Source: an uncultured Lachnospiraceae bacterium (lineage in GTDB: Bacteria > Bacillota > Clostridia > Lachnospirales > Lachnospiraceae). Taken from it: a stretch of 64,000 nt of DNA. The DNA is taken from assembly GCA_947166015.1 (NCBI GenBank), contig CAMVCQ010000002.1:1-64000 (forward strand), written 5' to 3'. The notes under the pieces were generated by a model. That model searched no databases, was not told the DNA's origin, and saw nothing but the letters and a program-made list of their open reading frames with translations. This document shows, one piece after another, positions 47,280 through 56,810 of the stretch (within the stretch, counting starts at the first letter, position 1; every line of letters begins with the position of its first letter). Made by a program: the position numbers and the translations under genes.

Positions 47280-47308
47280 TTGACACACCGCTTGTTGTGA
47301 GATATACT
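47280..47308 (+). promoter_or_regulatory. rpsT promoter
   Basis: TTGACA (47280-47285), 17-bp spacer, TATACT (47303-47308): near-consensus, as expected for a ribosomal protein gene. It starts 8 nt after the HTH gene stop. Confidence 0.9.
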
Positions 47309-47379
47309 GTCAAAGTATCTGTTTTTAAGGAGTTGAACAAATCAGATTCCTAAGTAACTAAGAGATGGAGGTGTAGAAA

Positions 47380-47643
47380 TTGGCTAATATTAAGTCAGCG
47401 AAAAAGCGTATTCTTGTATCACGCAAGCGTGCAGACCGCAACAAATCAGTTCGTTCACGCGTAAAGACAGCTGTGAAAAAGGTAGATGCAGCTATCGAAG
47501 CAGGTGACAAGACAGCAGCTACAGAAGCACTTCGCGCAGCAGTTTCAGAGCTTGACAAAGCTACCAAAAAAGGTATATATCACAAGAATACCACTGCCCG
47601 CAAGGTTTCAAGATTGACAAAAGCTGTAAACGCACTTAGCTAA
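47380..47643 (+). CDS. rpsT: 30S ribosomal protein S20
   Basis: 87 aa. ANIKSAKKRILVSRKRADRN, SRVKTAVKKVDAAI and a C-terminal GIYHKNTTARKVSRLTKAVN are the S20 signature; the protein is highly basic. Translation starts at TTG 47380 with GGAGG 8 nt upstream. TTG starts are known for rpsT in other bacteria and are associated with autoregulation. It is monocistronic under a strong promoter. Confidence 0.97.
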   Translation: MANIKSAKKRILVSRKRADRNKSVRSRVKTAVKKVDAAIEAGDKTAATEALRAAVSELDKATKKGIYHKNTTARKVSRLTKAVNALS

Positions 47644-47707
47644 AACCCACTGAAGTCGTTCAATAATAACTGAGACCGGGTCGTTCCCGGCAAATGTGCA
47701 ATTGATC

Positions 47708-47740
47708 ATTACCCCGGACCTGTTTGGCCCGGGGTAATTT
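47708..47740 (+). terminator. Intrinsic terminator after rpsT
   Basis: ATTACCCCGG (47708-47717) pairs perfectly with CCGGGGTAAT (47729-47738). The T-tract is short (TTTAAAT) but the stem is strong. Confidence 0.75.
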
Positions 47741-47773
47741 AAATAAAAACCTATAACTAAAACTAAAACCAAT

Positions 47774-47828
47774 AATAATGTCCGACTTTTTTTGGTGACA
47801 GCAAGGTAAAATCAGTCGGGACATTATT
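47774..47828 (+). promoter_or_regulatory. Leader hairpin before metH
   Basis: AATAATGTCCGACT (47774-47787) pairs with AGTCGGGACATTATT (47814-47828) with one bulge. It ends 36 nt before the metH start. It does not match a riboswitch I know; it may be a terminator or attenuator. Confidence 0.5.
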
Positions 47829-47864
47829 TTGAAAACACCTGGATTTATGTAAATGGGGGATTTC

Positions 47865-50303
47865 ATGGGAAAAATTGATGAGCTTTTAAACAAAAAAGGA
47901 GAGGTCATATACCTCGACGGAGCGACCGGAACCGAGCTTGCTGCAGCAGGTATGCCGGGCGGAGTGTGCCCTGAGGCTTGGGTTATGGAGCACGAGGAGG
48001 TGTTTGTAGACCTTCAGAAAAAGTATATAAGCGCCGGATCAGACATCCTGTATACGATGACTTTTTCGTGCAATGAGATAAAGCTAAGCGATCACGGAAT
48101 GGCAGACAGACAGGAGGAGATGATCCACAGCCTTGTGGCTTTGAGTAAGCGTGCCATAAAAGAGTCAAATGTGGACAGAAAAGTCCTAGTGTTTGGTGAC
48201 ATCTCGATGACCGGCAAGCAGCTAAAGCCCGTCGGAGACCTCGACACGGACGAGCTGATAAATGTGTACTCACGGACCGTAAAATACATGCTCGATGCGG
48301 GAGTGGACGGCTTTGCGATAGAGACGATGGTAAGCCTCGCTGAGGCCAGAGCTGCGCTTATCGCGGTCAAGGAGGCGTGCGACCTTCCTGTGATCGTGAC
48401 GCTTACATACGAGGATGACGGCAGAACACTGTTTGGAACCTCGCCCGAGACCGCTATGGCGGTTTTGCAGGCGATGGGGGCGGATGCAGTTGGATTTAAT
48501 TGCTCGTCGGGTCCTGCGGAGATGACAGAGCTTATCAAGTCAGCGCTAAAAATTGCCCAAGTTCCCGTGGTAGTCAAGCCAAATGCCGGAATTCCGCGCC
48601 TGGTAAACGGAAAAACTATATACGATCTTGATGAAAAAGGCTTCGGAGAGGCGATGAAAGAGATCCGAAGACTTGGAGTTTCGATACTCGGAGGGTGCTG
48701 CGGTACAACGCCTGAGCACATCAAAGAGCTTGTAAACAGCACAAAAGATATGCCCGCTGACAAAAGCCCCGAAAAAGAGGCTCCCTGCACGATACTCACG
48801 ACTGAGCGAAATGTACTAAGAATTGAGAAAAACGGCAGGTTTATGATCATCGGAGAGAGGATAAATCCTACCGGGAAAAATGACCTGAAAGAAGCACTGA
48901 AGACCAAAAATATCGAGTTTGTGACAGATATGGCAGTCTCACAGGTGAGCCTTGGTGCAAAGCTTCTCGATGTAAATCTCGGAATGAACGGAATAGATGA
49001 AAAAGAGATTATGTGTGAGGTGACGGACAAGCTGACGCTTGCAGTGGATGTACCGTTATCCATAGACTCGTCGGATGTCGATGTCATAGAGGCGGCGCTC
49101 AGGAGATATCCGGGCCGCGCGCTCATAAACTCCGTATCACTTGAGCCGGGGAAAGCTGAGGCACTGCTCCCGGTTGCCAAAAAATACGGCGCGTGCGTGA
49201 TACTTCTGCCGCTTAGCGAGTCAGGACTTCCAAAAGATATAGAAGAAAAGCACAAAAATGTCGACAAGTTGATAAGCCTTGCAAAGGAGGCGGGGTTATC
49301 AGAGGAGGACCTCGTGGTCGACGGACTTGTAGCAACTGTCGGAGCCAACAAAAAAGCTGCACTCGAGGTGATGGAGACTATCAAATACTGCAAGGAGCAG
49401 AAAAATGTCCTGACAGTCTGCGGGCTGTCAAACATATCGTTTGGATTACCGGAGAGATCATTTGTCAACACGGCATTTTTGACAATGGCTATATGTACCG
49501 GACTAAACCTTGCGATATCAAATCCGTCCCAGACGCTTCTCGTAAATGCGGCGCTTGCTTCGGATCTGCTTTTGAACAAACCGGGAGCAGATGAGAGCTA
49601 CATAAACGGCGTGAAGCCTGTGCAAAGCGAAGCTGTGCAGGTACAGGCACCGTCTGATTTTATGGCTGATATGGGAGACATATCAGAGCTTACGGAGGCT
49701 GTGATAAAAGGTCGTAGCTCAAGGATAGAAAAACTTGTAAATGACATGCTTGATGACGGAGCCGAGCCGGGAAGCATCATAGATGAGCAGCTGATCCCGG
49801 CTATAAATAAAGTCGGAGAGTTGTTTGAGAAAAAGATATATTTCCTTCCGCAGCTCATATCATCAGCGGAGAGTATGTCTGTTGCGATGGATATACTCGA
49901 GCCGCTTATCGCAAATGATAAATCAAGAGAGCAGCTGGAGACCGTGGTTATGGCGACTGTGAAGGGAGATGTTCACGACATTGGCAAAAATCTCGTAGTA
50001 ATGATGCTCAAAAACTACGGCTACGAAGTGATCGATCTCGGCAAGGATGTGGAGACAGAGATCATCATCCAAACTGCCAAGGAGAAAAATGCCGCGATAA
50101 TTGGTCTGTCAGCGCTTATGACTACAACGATGACAGAGATGGCTGAGGTTGTGAAGCAGAAGAATGCTGCGGGGCTTCAGGCGAAGGTCATCATCGGGGG
50201 CGCGTGCGTGACGGATGATTATGCGAAAGAGATTGGCGCCGATGGGTATTCGGAGGATGCCGCCGAAGCGGTAAAGGTTGTTAATGCTCTCCTTGGACAT
50301 TGA
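47865..50303 (+). CDS. metH: Cobalamin-dependent methionine synthase, no activation domain
   Basis: 812 aa. Domains in order: homocysteine-binding barrel (YLDGATGTELAAAGMPGG; zinc Cys in GFNCSSGP and GGCCGTTPEH), pterin-binding domain (MIIGERINPTGKNDLKEAL, LDVNLGMNGIDEKE, LSIDSSDVDVIEAAL), helical cap, and B12-binding domain with VKGDVHDIGKNLVVMMLKNYG. The C-terminal AdoMet activation domain of E. coli MetH is missing, so a separate reactivation protein would be needed, as known in Clostridia. ATG 47865 follows GGGGGA; ATG 47853 overlaps that site and is less likely. Confidence 0.95.
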   Translation: MGKIDELLNKKGEVIYLDGATGTELAAAGMPGGVCPEAWVMEHEEVFVDLQKKYISAGSDILYTMTFSCNEIKLSDHGMADRQEEMIHSLVALSKRAIKESNVDRKVLVFGDISMTGKQLKPVGDLDTDELINVYSRTVKYMLDAGVDGFAIETMVSLAEARAALIAVKEACDLPVIVTLTYEDDGRTLFGTSPETAMAVLQAMGADAVGFNCSSGPAEMTELIKSALKIAQVPVVVKPNAGIPRLVNGKTIYDLDEKGFGEAMKEIRRLGVSILGGCCGTTPEHIKELVNSTKDMPADKSPEKEAPCTILTTERNVLRIEKNGRFMIIGERINPTGKNDLKEALKTKNIEFVTDMAVSQVSLGAKLLDVNLGMNGIDEKEIMCEVTDKLTLAVDVPLSIDSSDVDVIEAALRRYPGRALINSVSLEPGKAEALLPVAKKYGACVILLPLSESGLPKDIEEKHKNVDKLISLAKEAGLSEEDLVVDGLVATVGANKKAALEVMETIKYCKEQKNVLTVCGLSNISFGLPERSFVNTAFLTMAICTGLNLAISNPSQTLLVNAALASDLLLNKPGADESYINGVKPVQSEAVQVQAPSDFMADMGDISELTEAVIKGRSSRIEKLVNDMLDDGAEPGSIIDEQLIPAINKVGELFEKKIYFLPQLISSAESMSVAMDILEPLIANDKSREQLETVVMATVKGDVHDIGKNLVVMMLKNYGYEVIDLGKDVETEIIIQTAKEKNAAIIGLSALMTTTMTEMAEVVKQKNAAGLQAKVIIGGACVTDDYAKEIGADGYSEDAAEAVKVVNALLGH

Positions 50304-50359
50304 GTAGACAATAGTAGAACGATGAAAAACCGATGTAATATATTAAATCGATAAAAAAA

Positions 50360-50388
50360 TTGACATGGGGACATTTTTGTAAGAAAAT
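50360..50388 (+). promoter_or_regulatory. Probable promoter of the LCP gene
   Basis: TTGACA (50360-50365) and GAAAAT (50383-50388) are 17 bp apart; the -10 is only a partial match. Confidence 0.5.
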
Positions 50389-50443
50389 ATATATAGAGCT
50401 TGCGGGGAGCGTATCCGAATAAGCAAGCCAACAGGAGGAAGAT

Positions 50444-51508
50444 GTGGCAAATCAGAATACCAACAACACAAGAAATGCGGCGAGGAGAAAAAAGAAAAGA
50501 ACTGGCCGCATAATCAGAAGGATATTTTTGGTGCTGGGAATAATGATCTCGGCAACCTTCGGAATAATTGCAGCAACCTTGGTTCATAGAGGTGAAAGAG
50601 CACTCGGAATGATAAACTACAATGAAAAAGAAAAGCTTTCCGATGTCGACCTCTCCAAGTACAAGCTGGCATCTGACAAACAGGTGATCAATATCCTGCT
50701 CGTGGGAGCTGACAAAAATGAAGATGAGCAGTCGGTCAAGGGAGCTGAGAGGCGTTCGGACTCGATGATGATCGCGACGATCGATGTCAAGCACAACAAG
50801 CTTAAGCTAACTTCTCTTATGAGAGATATGTATGTGCAGGTTCCGGGACGTGGAAACCAGAAGCTCAATGCGGCGTACTCATATGGAGGGATTCAGCTTC
50901 TTTATGAAACGCTTGCGCAGAACTTCGGAGTAAAAATGGACGGATACGCCGAGGTAAACTTTGATTCGTTTGTAAATGTCGTAGATCAGATCGGAGGAGT
51001 GGAGGTCAACCTTACCGAATCCGAGCAAAAGGCTATGAGTACAGCGACATGGGTCAAGAGAAAAAAATATCGTAAATGCAAGGTCGGCAAACAAACCTTC
51101 AATGGAATACAGGCGCTTGGTTACTGCAGAATGAGACATGGACAAAAGATAGGCTACGGCAGGTACCTGGGTGCTTATACGAAGAGCGGAAAAGGCGATG
51201 ACTTCGGACGAGTAGAAAGACAGAGACTGACTATACAGGCTATCACGAAAAAGATCAAGTCGATGTCTGCAAATGATGTGCTTGCACTTGCTGAGAATAT
51301 CCTGCCAAGTGTAACAACCGACATCCCTAAGGATGACATCATGACATATTTGGTGACTGTAGTCACTATGGGAACGTCAAAAATCAATCAGTTTTCTTTG
51401 CCTGCGGACAACAATTACACCAACCAAACCGTAGGCGGACAGCAGGTGCTTGTGTCGGATATCGCAAGCAATAAAGCAGCACTGAAGAAATTTTTGTACA
51501 ATTCCTGA
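50444..51508 (+). CDS. LytR-CpsA-Psr family cell wall ligase
   Basis: LCP proteins attach undecaprenyl-linked anionic polymers to peptidoglycan or protein. 354 aa: a strongly basic cytoplasmic start (ARRKKKRTGRIIRR), one membrane helix (about 28-50), then the LCP domain NILLVGADKNEDEQ, ERRSDSMMIATIDVKHNKLK, LTSLMRDMYVQVPGRGNQKLNAAYSYGG, GYAEVNFDSFVNVVDQIGGV and ALGYCRMRHG with the RVERQ motif. The Arg and Asp residues for pyrophosphate and Mg binding are in place. GTG 50444 follows AGGAGGAA. It is monocistronic with its own promoter and terminator. Confidence 0.93.
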   Translation: MANQNTNNTRNAARRKKKRTGRIIRRIFLVLGIMISATFGIIAATLVHRGERALGMINYNEKEKLSDVDLSKYKLASDKQVINILLVGADKNEDEQSVKGAERRSDSMMIATIDVKHNKLKLTSLMRDMYVQVPGRGNQKLNAAYSYGGIQLLYETLAQNFGVKMDGYAEVNFDSFVNVVDQIGGVEVNLTESEQKAMSTATWVKRKKYRKCKVGKQTFNGIQALGYCRMRHGQKIGYGRYLGAYTKSGKGDDFGRVERQRLTIQAITKKIKSMSANDVLALAENILPSVTTDIPKDDIMTYLVTVVTMGTSKINQFSLPADNNYTNQTVGGQQVLVSDIASNKAALKKFLYNS

Positions 51509-51551
51509 TAAATTCGCAAGGGAAAGAGGATTTGGATATAGACCTCATAAG

Positions 51552-51594
51552 GACCGTGTGCTTTGGTATTTATTTCCGGGCATACGGTCTTTCG
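51552..51594 (+). terminator. Probable terminator after the LCP gene
   Basis: GACCGTGTGC (51552-51561) pairs with GCATACGGTC (51580-51589) with one G-T pair; TTTCGGTTT follows. Confidence 0.65.
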
Positions 51595-51634
51595 GTTTAT
51601 AAGCGAAAAGCGAAAGTGAAAAGTACGGTCGGTC

Positions 51635-51663
51635 TTGACATTTTTGTCACAGAATGATAGAAT
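51635..51663 (+). promoter_or_regulatory. ilvN promoter
   Basis: TTGACA (51635-51640), 17-bp spacer, TAGAAT (51658-51663), about 60 nt before ilvN. Confidence 0.85.
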
Positions 51664-51722
51664 TGGTTTTGTTTGTGAATTTGAGGGGTTGGTTTTGAAA
51701 AAAGGACGAGGGAGTAGTGATA

Positions 51723-52205
51723 ATGAGCAAAGTGGTTTTGTCGATACTTGTAAACAATACATCAGGTGTTTTGAGCCGCGTGGCAGGGCTGTTTGCAAGG
51801 CGTGGGTACAATATAGACAGTGTGACGGTCGGAGAGACCGAAGACAGCAGATTTTCGAGGATGACGGTTGCTGTGACGGGTGACGATATCGTCATAGATC
51901 AGATAAAAAAACAGGTAAACAAACTCGAGGATGTCAAGTCGGTCAAAGAGCTTGCCGGCGGATCATCTGTTTACAGAGAGCTGATACTTGTAAAAATAGC
52001 CACTACGAAGGGGGATCTCCCTGTGATAAGTGCTTTGGCAGATACATTCAGAGCAAAAATAGACGATATGTCCGACGGATCAATGATCCTCGAGATGACA
52101 GGTAACCAGGCGAAGGTGGACGTTTTGATAAACCGCCTGAAGGGTTACGAAATAGATATAATAGAATTAGTCAGAACCGGTATATCCGGATTGGCTAGGG
52201 GTTGA
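51723..52205 (+). CDS. ilvN: Acetolactate synthase small (regulatory) subunit
   Basis: 160 aa. N-terminal ACT domain (VVLSILVNNTSGVLSRVAGL, ARRGYNIDSVTVGETED), then RELILVKIATTKGDLP and the C-terminal DGSMILEMTGNQAKVDVLIN, GYEIDIIELVRTG. It confers valine sensitivity and activity on the large subunit, which is not in this window. The frame opens at 51717; ATG 51723 matches the family start. ilvC follows after a 254-bp gap that holds a family A repeat. Confidence 0.95.
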   Translation: MSKVVLSILVNNTSGVLSRVAGLFARRGYNIDSVTVGETEDSRFSRMTVAVTGDDIVIDQIKKQVNKLEDVKSVKELAGGSSVYRELILVKIATTKGDLPVISALADTFRAKIDDMSDGSMILEMTGNQAKVDVLINRLKGYEIDIIELVRTGISGLARG

Positions 52206-52239
52206 TCAAGTATAAGGATATATTATTTAGTTTTGTAGT

Positions 52240-52377
52240 AGATTCTGGAGTTTACTGCTTTCAAACGAGGATAGTTCGCAGCCGTCGGTATGAGAGTTTG
52301 GTATTTTCAAACTCCATACCGCTACGGCGAGAATAAGTGCAAACGCTGTCCGAGTGAAAGCAGTAAACCCGGAATCT
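52240..52377 (+). repeat. Family A palindromic repeat (copy A5)
   Basis: Outer stem AGATTCTGGAGTTTACTGCT (52240-52259) pairs with AGCAGTAAACCCGGAATCT (52359-52377). The core hairpin is GGTATG, a bulged A, GAGTTTG/CAAACTC and CATACC (52287-52320), the same architecture as copy A4 with compensatory changes. AGTGCAAACG follows at 52337. It lies between ilvN and ilvC; the ilvC start is 83 nt downstream. Confidence 0.88.
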
Positions 52378-52423
52378 CAGGAACAATAAGTTAACCAATT
52401 CCGGTTATCCGGAAAGGCTATAA

Positions 52424-53482
<1,059 letters not shown>

Positions 53483-53483
53483 T

Positions 53484-54281
53484 ATGATCAAGCTTGTAAT
53501 TTCTGATATTGACGGCACCCTCGTTCCCGACGGAAGTGGCGAGGGTGCTTTAAATGAAGAATATTTCCGTCAGATTGAACGCCTTTGTGATAAAGGCGTT
53601 CGTTTTGTTGCCTGCAGCGGGAGACAGTTTATGAGTATGTACAAGCTTATGAGACCTGTTGCTGACAAAATCTACTTCGCCTGTGAGGGCGGGGGCTACA
53701 TCTGCGACGGTGACAGAAATGTCCTGTACAAGCAGGTTTTGGATCCTGAAACCGTCATTGAGATCATACACGATGCGAAAAAAATCCCTCAGCTCGACAT
53801 TATGGTTGCCGGACTTAAGCAGTCATACTGCAGGAGCAGAGACAGCGAGCTGTACAGATGGCTTGTAAATGGATACGGGTTCGATATAGAGGCCGTAGGA
53901 GACCTTGAAGCAGGCGTTGATGACGATGTCACCAAGGTATCGCTCTACCACAAGGATGCTGCTGAGGAACTGACAAAAGATTCGTTTAGGCCGAAATGGG
54001 AAAAAAGAGTAAAAACGATCCTTGCCGGAAAACAGTGGCTCGACTGCGTATCGATGCAATCAGGCAAAGGAAACGCCGTAGCATTTTTGCAGGATTATCT
54101 AAATGTCACAAAAGACGAGACGGTCATTTTTGGTGACAACGAAAATGATATCGAGATGTTTGCTTACGCCGGGACCTCGTACGCCGTGAAAAATGCCCGC
54201 GAAGAGGTGAAGCTTGCCGCCAATGAGGTGTGCGGTGAGATGCTTGATGACGGAGTGCTCAAGGTGCTGAAGACCATATAG
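53484..54281 (+). CDS. HAD-IIB (Cof-type) sugar phosphatase-like protein
   Basis: 265 aa. Motif I is ISDIDGTLVPDG, motif II Ser/Thr in FVACSGR, then a C2-type cap, and the C-terminal ligand region SGKGNAVAFLQDYLN with VIFGDNENDIEMFAYAGTSYAVKNA. This is the Cof/YidA group acting on small phosphates; the substrate is unknown. ATG 53484 follows the ilvC stop by one base; the frame opens at 53457 inside ilvC. Shine-Dalgarno is weak, so translation may depend on ilvC. Confidence 0.88.
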   Translation: MIKLVISDIDGTLVPDGSGEGALNEEYFRQIERLCDKGVRFVACSGRQFMSMYKLMRPVADKIYFACEGGGYICDGDRNVLYKQVLDPETVIEIIHDAKKIPQLDIMVAGLKQSYCRSRDSELYRWLVNGYGFDIEAVGDLEAGVDDDVTKVSLYHKDAAEELTKDSFRPKWEKRVKTILAGKQWLDCVSMQSGKGNAVAFLQDYLNVTKDETVIFGDNENDIEMFAYAGTSYAVKNAREEVKLAANEVCGEMLDDGVLKVLKTI

Positions 54282-54370
54282 CTGCCGTCACATCGCAAAA
54301 GCCCGTGAACTCGGCGTTTGTCGGAGCATTTTTCTATAACCGCGCAGAAAAACAAAAACAAACTATGGAC

Positions 54371-54399
54371 TTGAAAAAAACAGTGCAATCTGTTATAAT
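54371..54399 (+). promoter_or_regulatory. Promoter with extended -10 before cobO
   Basis: TTGAAA (54371-54376), 17-bp spacer, TATAAT (54394-54399) with TGT before it. Confidence 0.85.
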
Positions 54400-54467
54400 A
54401 TAAATTCGTATTTTAGTGATTGAGCCGACCGAGTCGGAGGTTTCAAAAGAGGAGAGAGGAAAGACTC

Positions 54468-54965
54468 ATGAAAACACAGTTCATACACGCCTTTTACGGC
54501 ACCGGAAAGGGGAAAACATCGGCAGCCGTGGGACAGGCACTAAGAGGTGTGGAAGAGGGCGAAACGGTTACGATAATACAGTTTCTCAAAGGAAAAAACG
54601 CCGATGAGTTCAGACTTATCGAAAAACTTGAGCCCGATGTGAAGATTTTTAGATTTGACAAGTCGGAATCGTACTACAGAGATCTGACGATCGAGGAAAA
54701 GGAAGAAGAAAAGATCAATATCCTAAATGGCTTTAATTATGCCAGAAAGGTGATAGAGACCGGAGAGAGCGCGGTGATCGTGCTTGATGAGCTTCTGGGG
54801 CTTTTGGACCTGGGGATACTCGATCTGGATCAGATCAAGGAGTTACTCACGATGGAGGGCGACTACAAAAGGCTCTACATCACCGGAAATGTCCTTCCGG
54901 AGGAGCTTTTCCCGTATGTCAATGTGGTAAGCGAGATACAGCTCAAAAAAGACGATCTGCAGTGA
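54468..54965 (+). CDS. cobO: Corrinoid adenosyltransferase (CobO/BtuR type)
   Basis: 165 aa, P-loop ATPase fold. HAFYGTGKGKTSAAVGQALR is the CobA/CobO P-loop; VTIIQFLKGK, VIVLDELLGLLDLGILD and LYITGN complete the pattern. It should adenosylate cob(I)alamin or corrinoids, which fits a cobalamin-using genome (metH nearby). The usual Glu/Asp in the Walker B-like segment is present (VLDELL). GAGAGGAAAG precedes ATG 54468; the frame is open from 54420. Confidence 0.88.
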   Translation: MKTQFIHAFYGTGKGKTSAAVGQALRGVEEGETVTIIQFLKGKNADEFRLIEKLEPDVKIFRFDKSESYYRDLTIEEKEEEKINILNGFNYARKVIETGESAVIVLDELLGLLDLGILDLDQIKELLTMEGDYKRLYITGNVLPEELFPYVNVVSEIQLKKDDLQ

Positions 54966-55059
54966 TCAGTTGCTATGTATAAAACCGGTTTTTGAGCGTG
55001 TGGTTCTAAAAAAGAATGATAAACCGGAAAAAATATAAAATCAGTATTTGGAGGTAGCC

Positions 55060-55950
55060 ATGTCAATTTTTGAAGGAGCAGGTGTTGCACTTGTAACACC
55101 GATGAATCAGGACGGAAGCGTCAATTACGAAAAGCTTGAAGAGATCCTTGAGATGCAGATCGAGGGCGGAACCGATGCCATCATAAGCTGTGGCACTACG
55201 GGCGAGGCCTCGACGCTCTCAGAAGAGGAGCATATAAATTGTATCAAATTCACCTGTGAAAAGGTGGCCGGAAGGATTCCGGTGATCGCGGGAACGGGCT
55301 CAAACTCGACTGCGACAGCTATCGAGCTCACAAAGGATGCGGAAAAATGCGGGGCTGACGCACTTTTGGTAGTCACACCGTACTACAACAAAGCTACGCA
55401 GCAGGGACTGAAAGGTCATTTTTCTGCGATAGCGGCTCAGACCAAGCTTCCTATCATCCTTTACAATATCCCGGGCAGAACCGGAGTAAAAATTGAGGCA
55501 GAGACGATAGTTGACCTTTGGAAAAATGTTGACAACATCGTTGGAGTAAAGGATGCTATCGGCGACCTTTCCGAGACTGCCAAGGTTCTCAGTCTGTCGG
55601 ACGGAGGCGTTGATGTGTACTCAGGTAACGATGATATTGTTGTTCCTTTGATGTCACTGGGCGGCAAAGGCGTTATTTCGGTGCTCTCGAACATTATTCC
55701 GAAAGAGACGCACGAGATGGTTGCTGCCTGCCTTGAGGGAGATTACAAAAAAGCAGCGTCTATGCAGCTCAAATACTACGATCTGATCAAAGCGCTGTTT
55801 ATGGAAGTAAATCCTATACCTGTCAAAAAAGCTATGAATCTGATGGGGCTCGATGTCGGAAGTCTCAGGCTTCCGCTTACCGAGATGGAGGACGCCCACG
55901 CAAAAGTTCTTGCTTCTGAGATGGAAAAAGCAGGTATCAAGCTCGCGTAA
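55060..55950 (+). CDS. dapA: 4-hydroxy-tetrahydrodipicolinate synthase
   Basis: Condenses pyruvate with aspartate semialdehyde, first step of the lysine/diaminopimelate branch. 296 aa: GAGVALVTPMNQDGSVNYEK, CGTTGEASTLSEEEH, VVTPYYNKATQQGL, the Tyr-containing ILYNIPGRTGV and the Schiff-base Lys in VGVKDAIGDLSE. GGAGG at 55050-55054 supports ATG 55060 over 55048. dapB follows at 29 nt, then murF, so precursors for peptidoglycan are grouped. Confidence 0.96.
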   Translation: MSIFEGAGVALVTPMNQDGSVNYEKLEEILEMQIEGGTDAIISCGTTGEASTLSEEEHINCIKFTCEKVAGRIPVIAGTGSNSTATAIELTKDAEKCGADALLVVTPYYNKATQQGLKGHFSAIAAQTKLPIILYNIPGRTGVKIEAETIVDLWKNVDNIVGVKDAIGDLSETAKVLSLSDGGVDVYSGNDDIVVPLMSLGGKGVISVLSNIIPKETHEMVAACLEGDYKKAASMQLKYYDLIKALFMEVNPIPVKKAMNLMGLDVGSLRLPLTEMEDAHAKVLASEMEKAGIKLA

Positions 55951-55979
55951 TAATGTAAAATATGGGAATGGTGATAAAA

Positions 55980-56732
55980 ATGACAAAAATAATTCTATGT
56001 GGATGCAGCGGCGCTATGGGAAGAACTATCACAAGGCTCGTCGCTGAGGATGATTCAGCAAAAATAGTTGCCGGAGTAGATATAGTTCCAAACAAGGACG
56101 CGGGATATCCTATTTTTGCAAATATCGAGGATTGCAACATTGAAGCGGATGCGCTTATAGATTTTTCGCGTCCTGAGCTCCTTGCCGATATTTTGAATTA
56201 TTGTGAGGAAAGACAGCTTCCGGCTGTTTTGTGTACTACGGGATACACTGATGAGCAGCTTGCTGACATCGATGAGAGCTCCAAAAAAACGGCCATCATG
56301 AAGTCAGCAAACTATTCCATAGGAATAAATGTCATAACCAAGCTTTTGAAAGAGGCGACCAAGATCCTTTCAAAAGAGGGGTATGATATCGAGATAGTTG
56401 AAAAGCATCACAATCAAAAAGTGGATGCGCCTTCGGGAACCGCTCTTGCGCTTGCAGAGAGTATAAACGAAGCAGCTGGCGGTGCGTATGAGTTCATCTA
56501 TGACAGATCACAGAGGAGGGAAAAAAGAGCCAAAAAAGAGCTCGGTATCTCTGCTGTCAGAGGCGGTACTATCGTGGGAGATCACGACGTGATATTTGCC
56601 GGTGAGGATGAGGTTATCACGTTTTCTCACAGAGCCTACAGCAAGGCTGTTTTCGGCAAGGGAGCGATCGCTTGTGCCAAATTCCTTGAGGGAAAAGGGC
56701 CGGGCAAATACGATATGTCTGATGTGGTCTGA
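55980..56732 (+). CDS. dapB: 4-hydroxy-tetrahydrodipicolinate reductase
   Basis: 250 aa. KIILCGCSGAMGRTITRLV is the nucleotide-binding start, DALIDFSRPELL and VLCTTGYTDEQ follow, then the DapB signature VEKHHNQKVDAPSGTAL with the catalytic His pair and Lys. C-terminal RGGTIVGDHDVIFAGEDEVI is typical. ATG 55980 matches the family start; ATG 55962 is in frame but adds unmatched residues. Shine-Dalgarno is weak (GGTGA). Confidence 0.95.
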   Translation: MTKIILCGCSGAMGRTITRLVAEDDSAKIVAGVDIVPNKDAGYPIFANIEDCNIEADALIDFSRPELLADILNYCEERQLPAVLCTTGYTDEQLADIDESSKKTAIMKSANYSIGINVITKLLKEATKILSKEGYDIEIVEKHHNQKVDAPSGTALALAESINEAAGGAYEFIYDRSQRREKRAKKELGISAVRGGTIVGDHDVIFAGEDEVITFSHRAYSKAVFGKGAIACAKFLEGKGPGKYDMSDVV

Positions 56733-56810
56733 TCGGAAACGATCGGGACATTTTTATGGGGATCGCTTGAAGTGAGTCCCTGAGATCGGACGGTTTACGG
56801 GGGATACATA

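Noticed and set aside
47644-47864. Cobalamin or SAM riboswitch before metH
   Set aside because: No B12-box or SAM aptamer consensus; only simple hairpins.
48092-49579. Long antisense ORF (495 codons) opposite metH
   Set aside because: Ser/Thr-rich shadow frame of a clear metH coding sequence, with no start signals.
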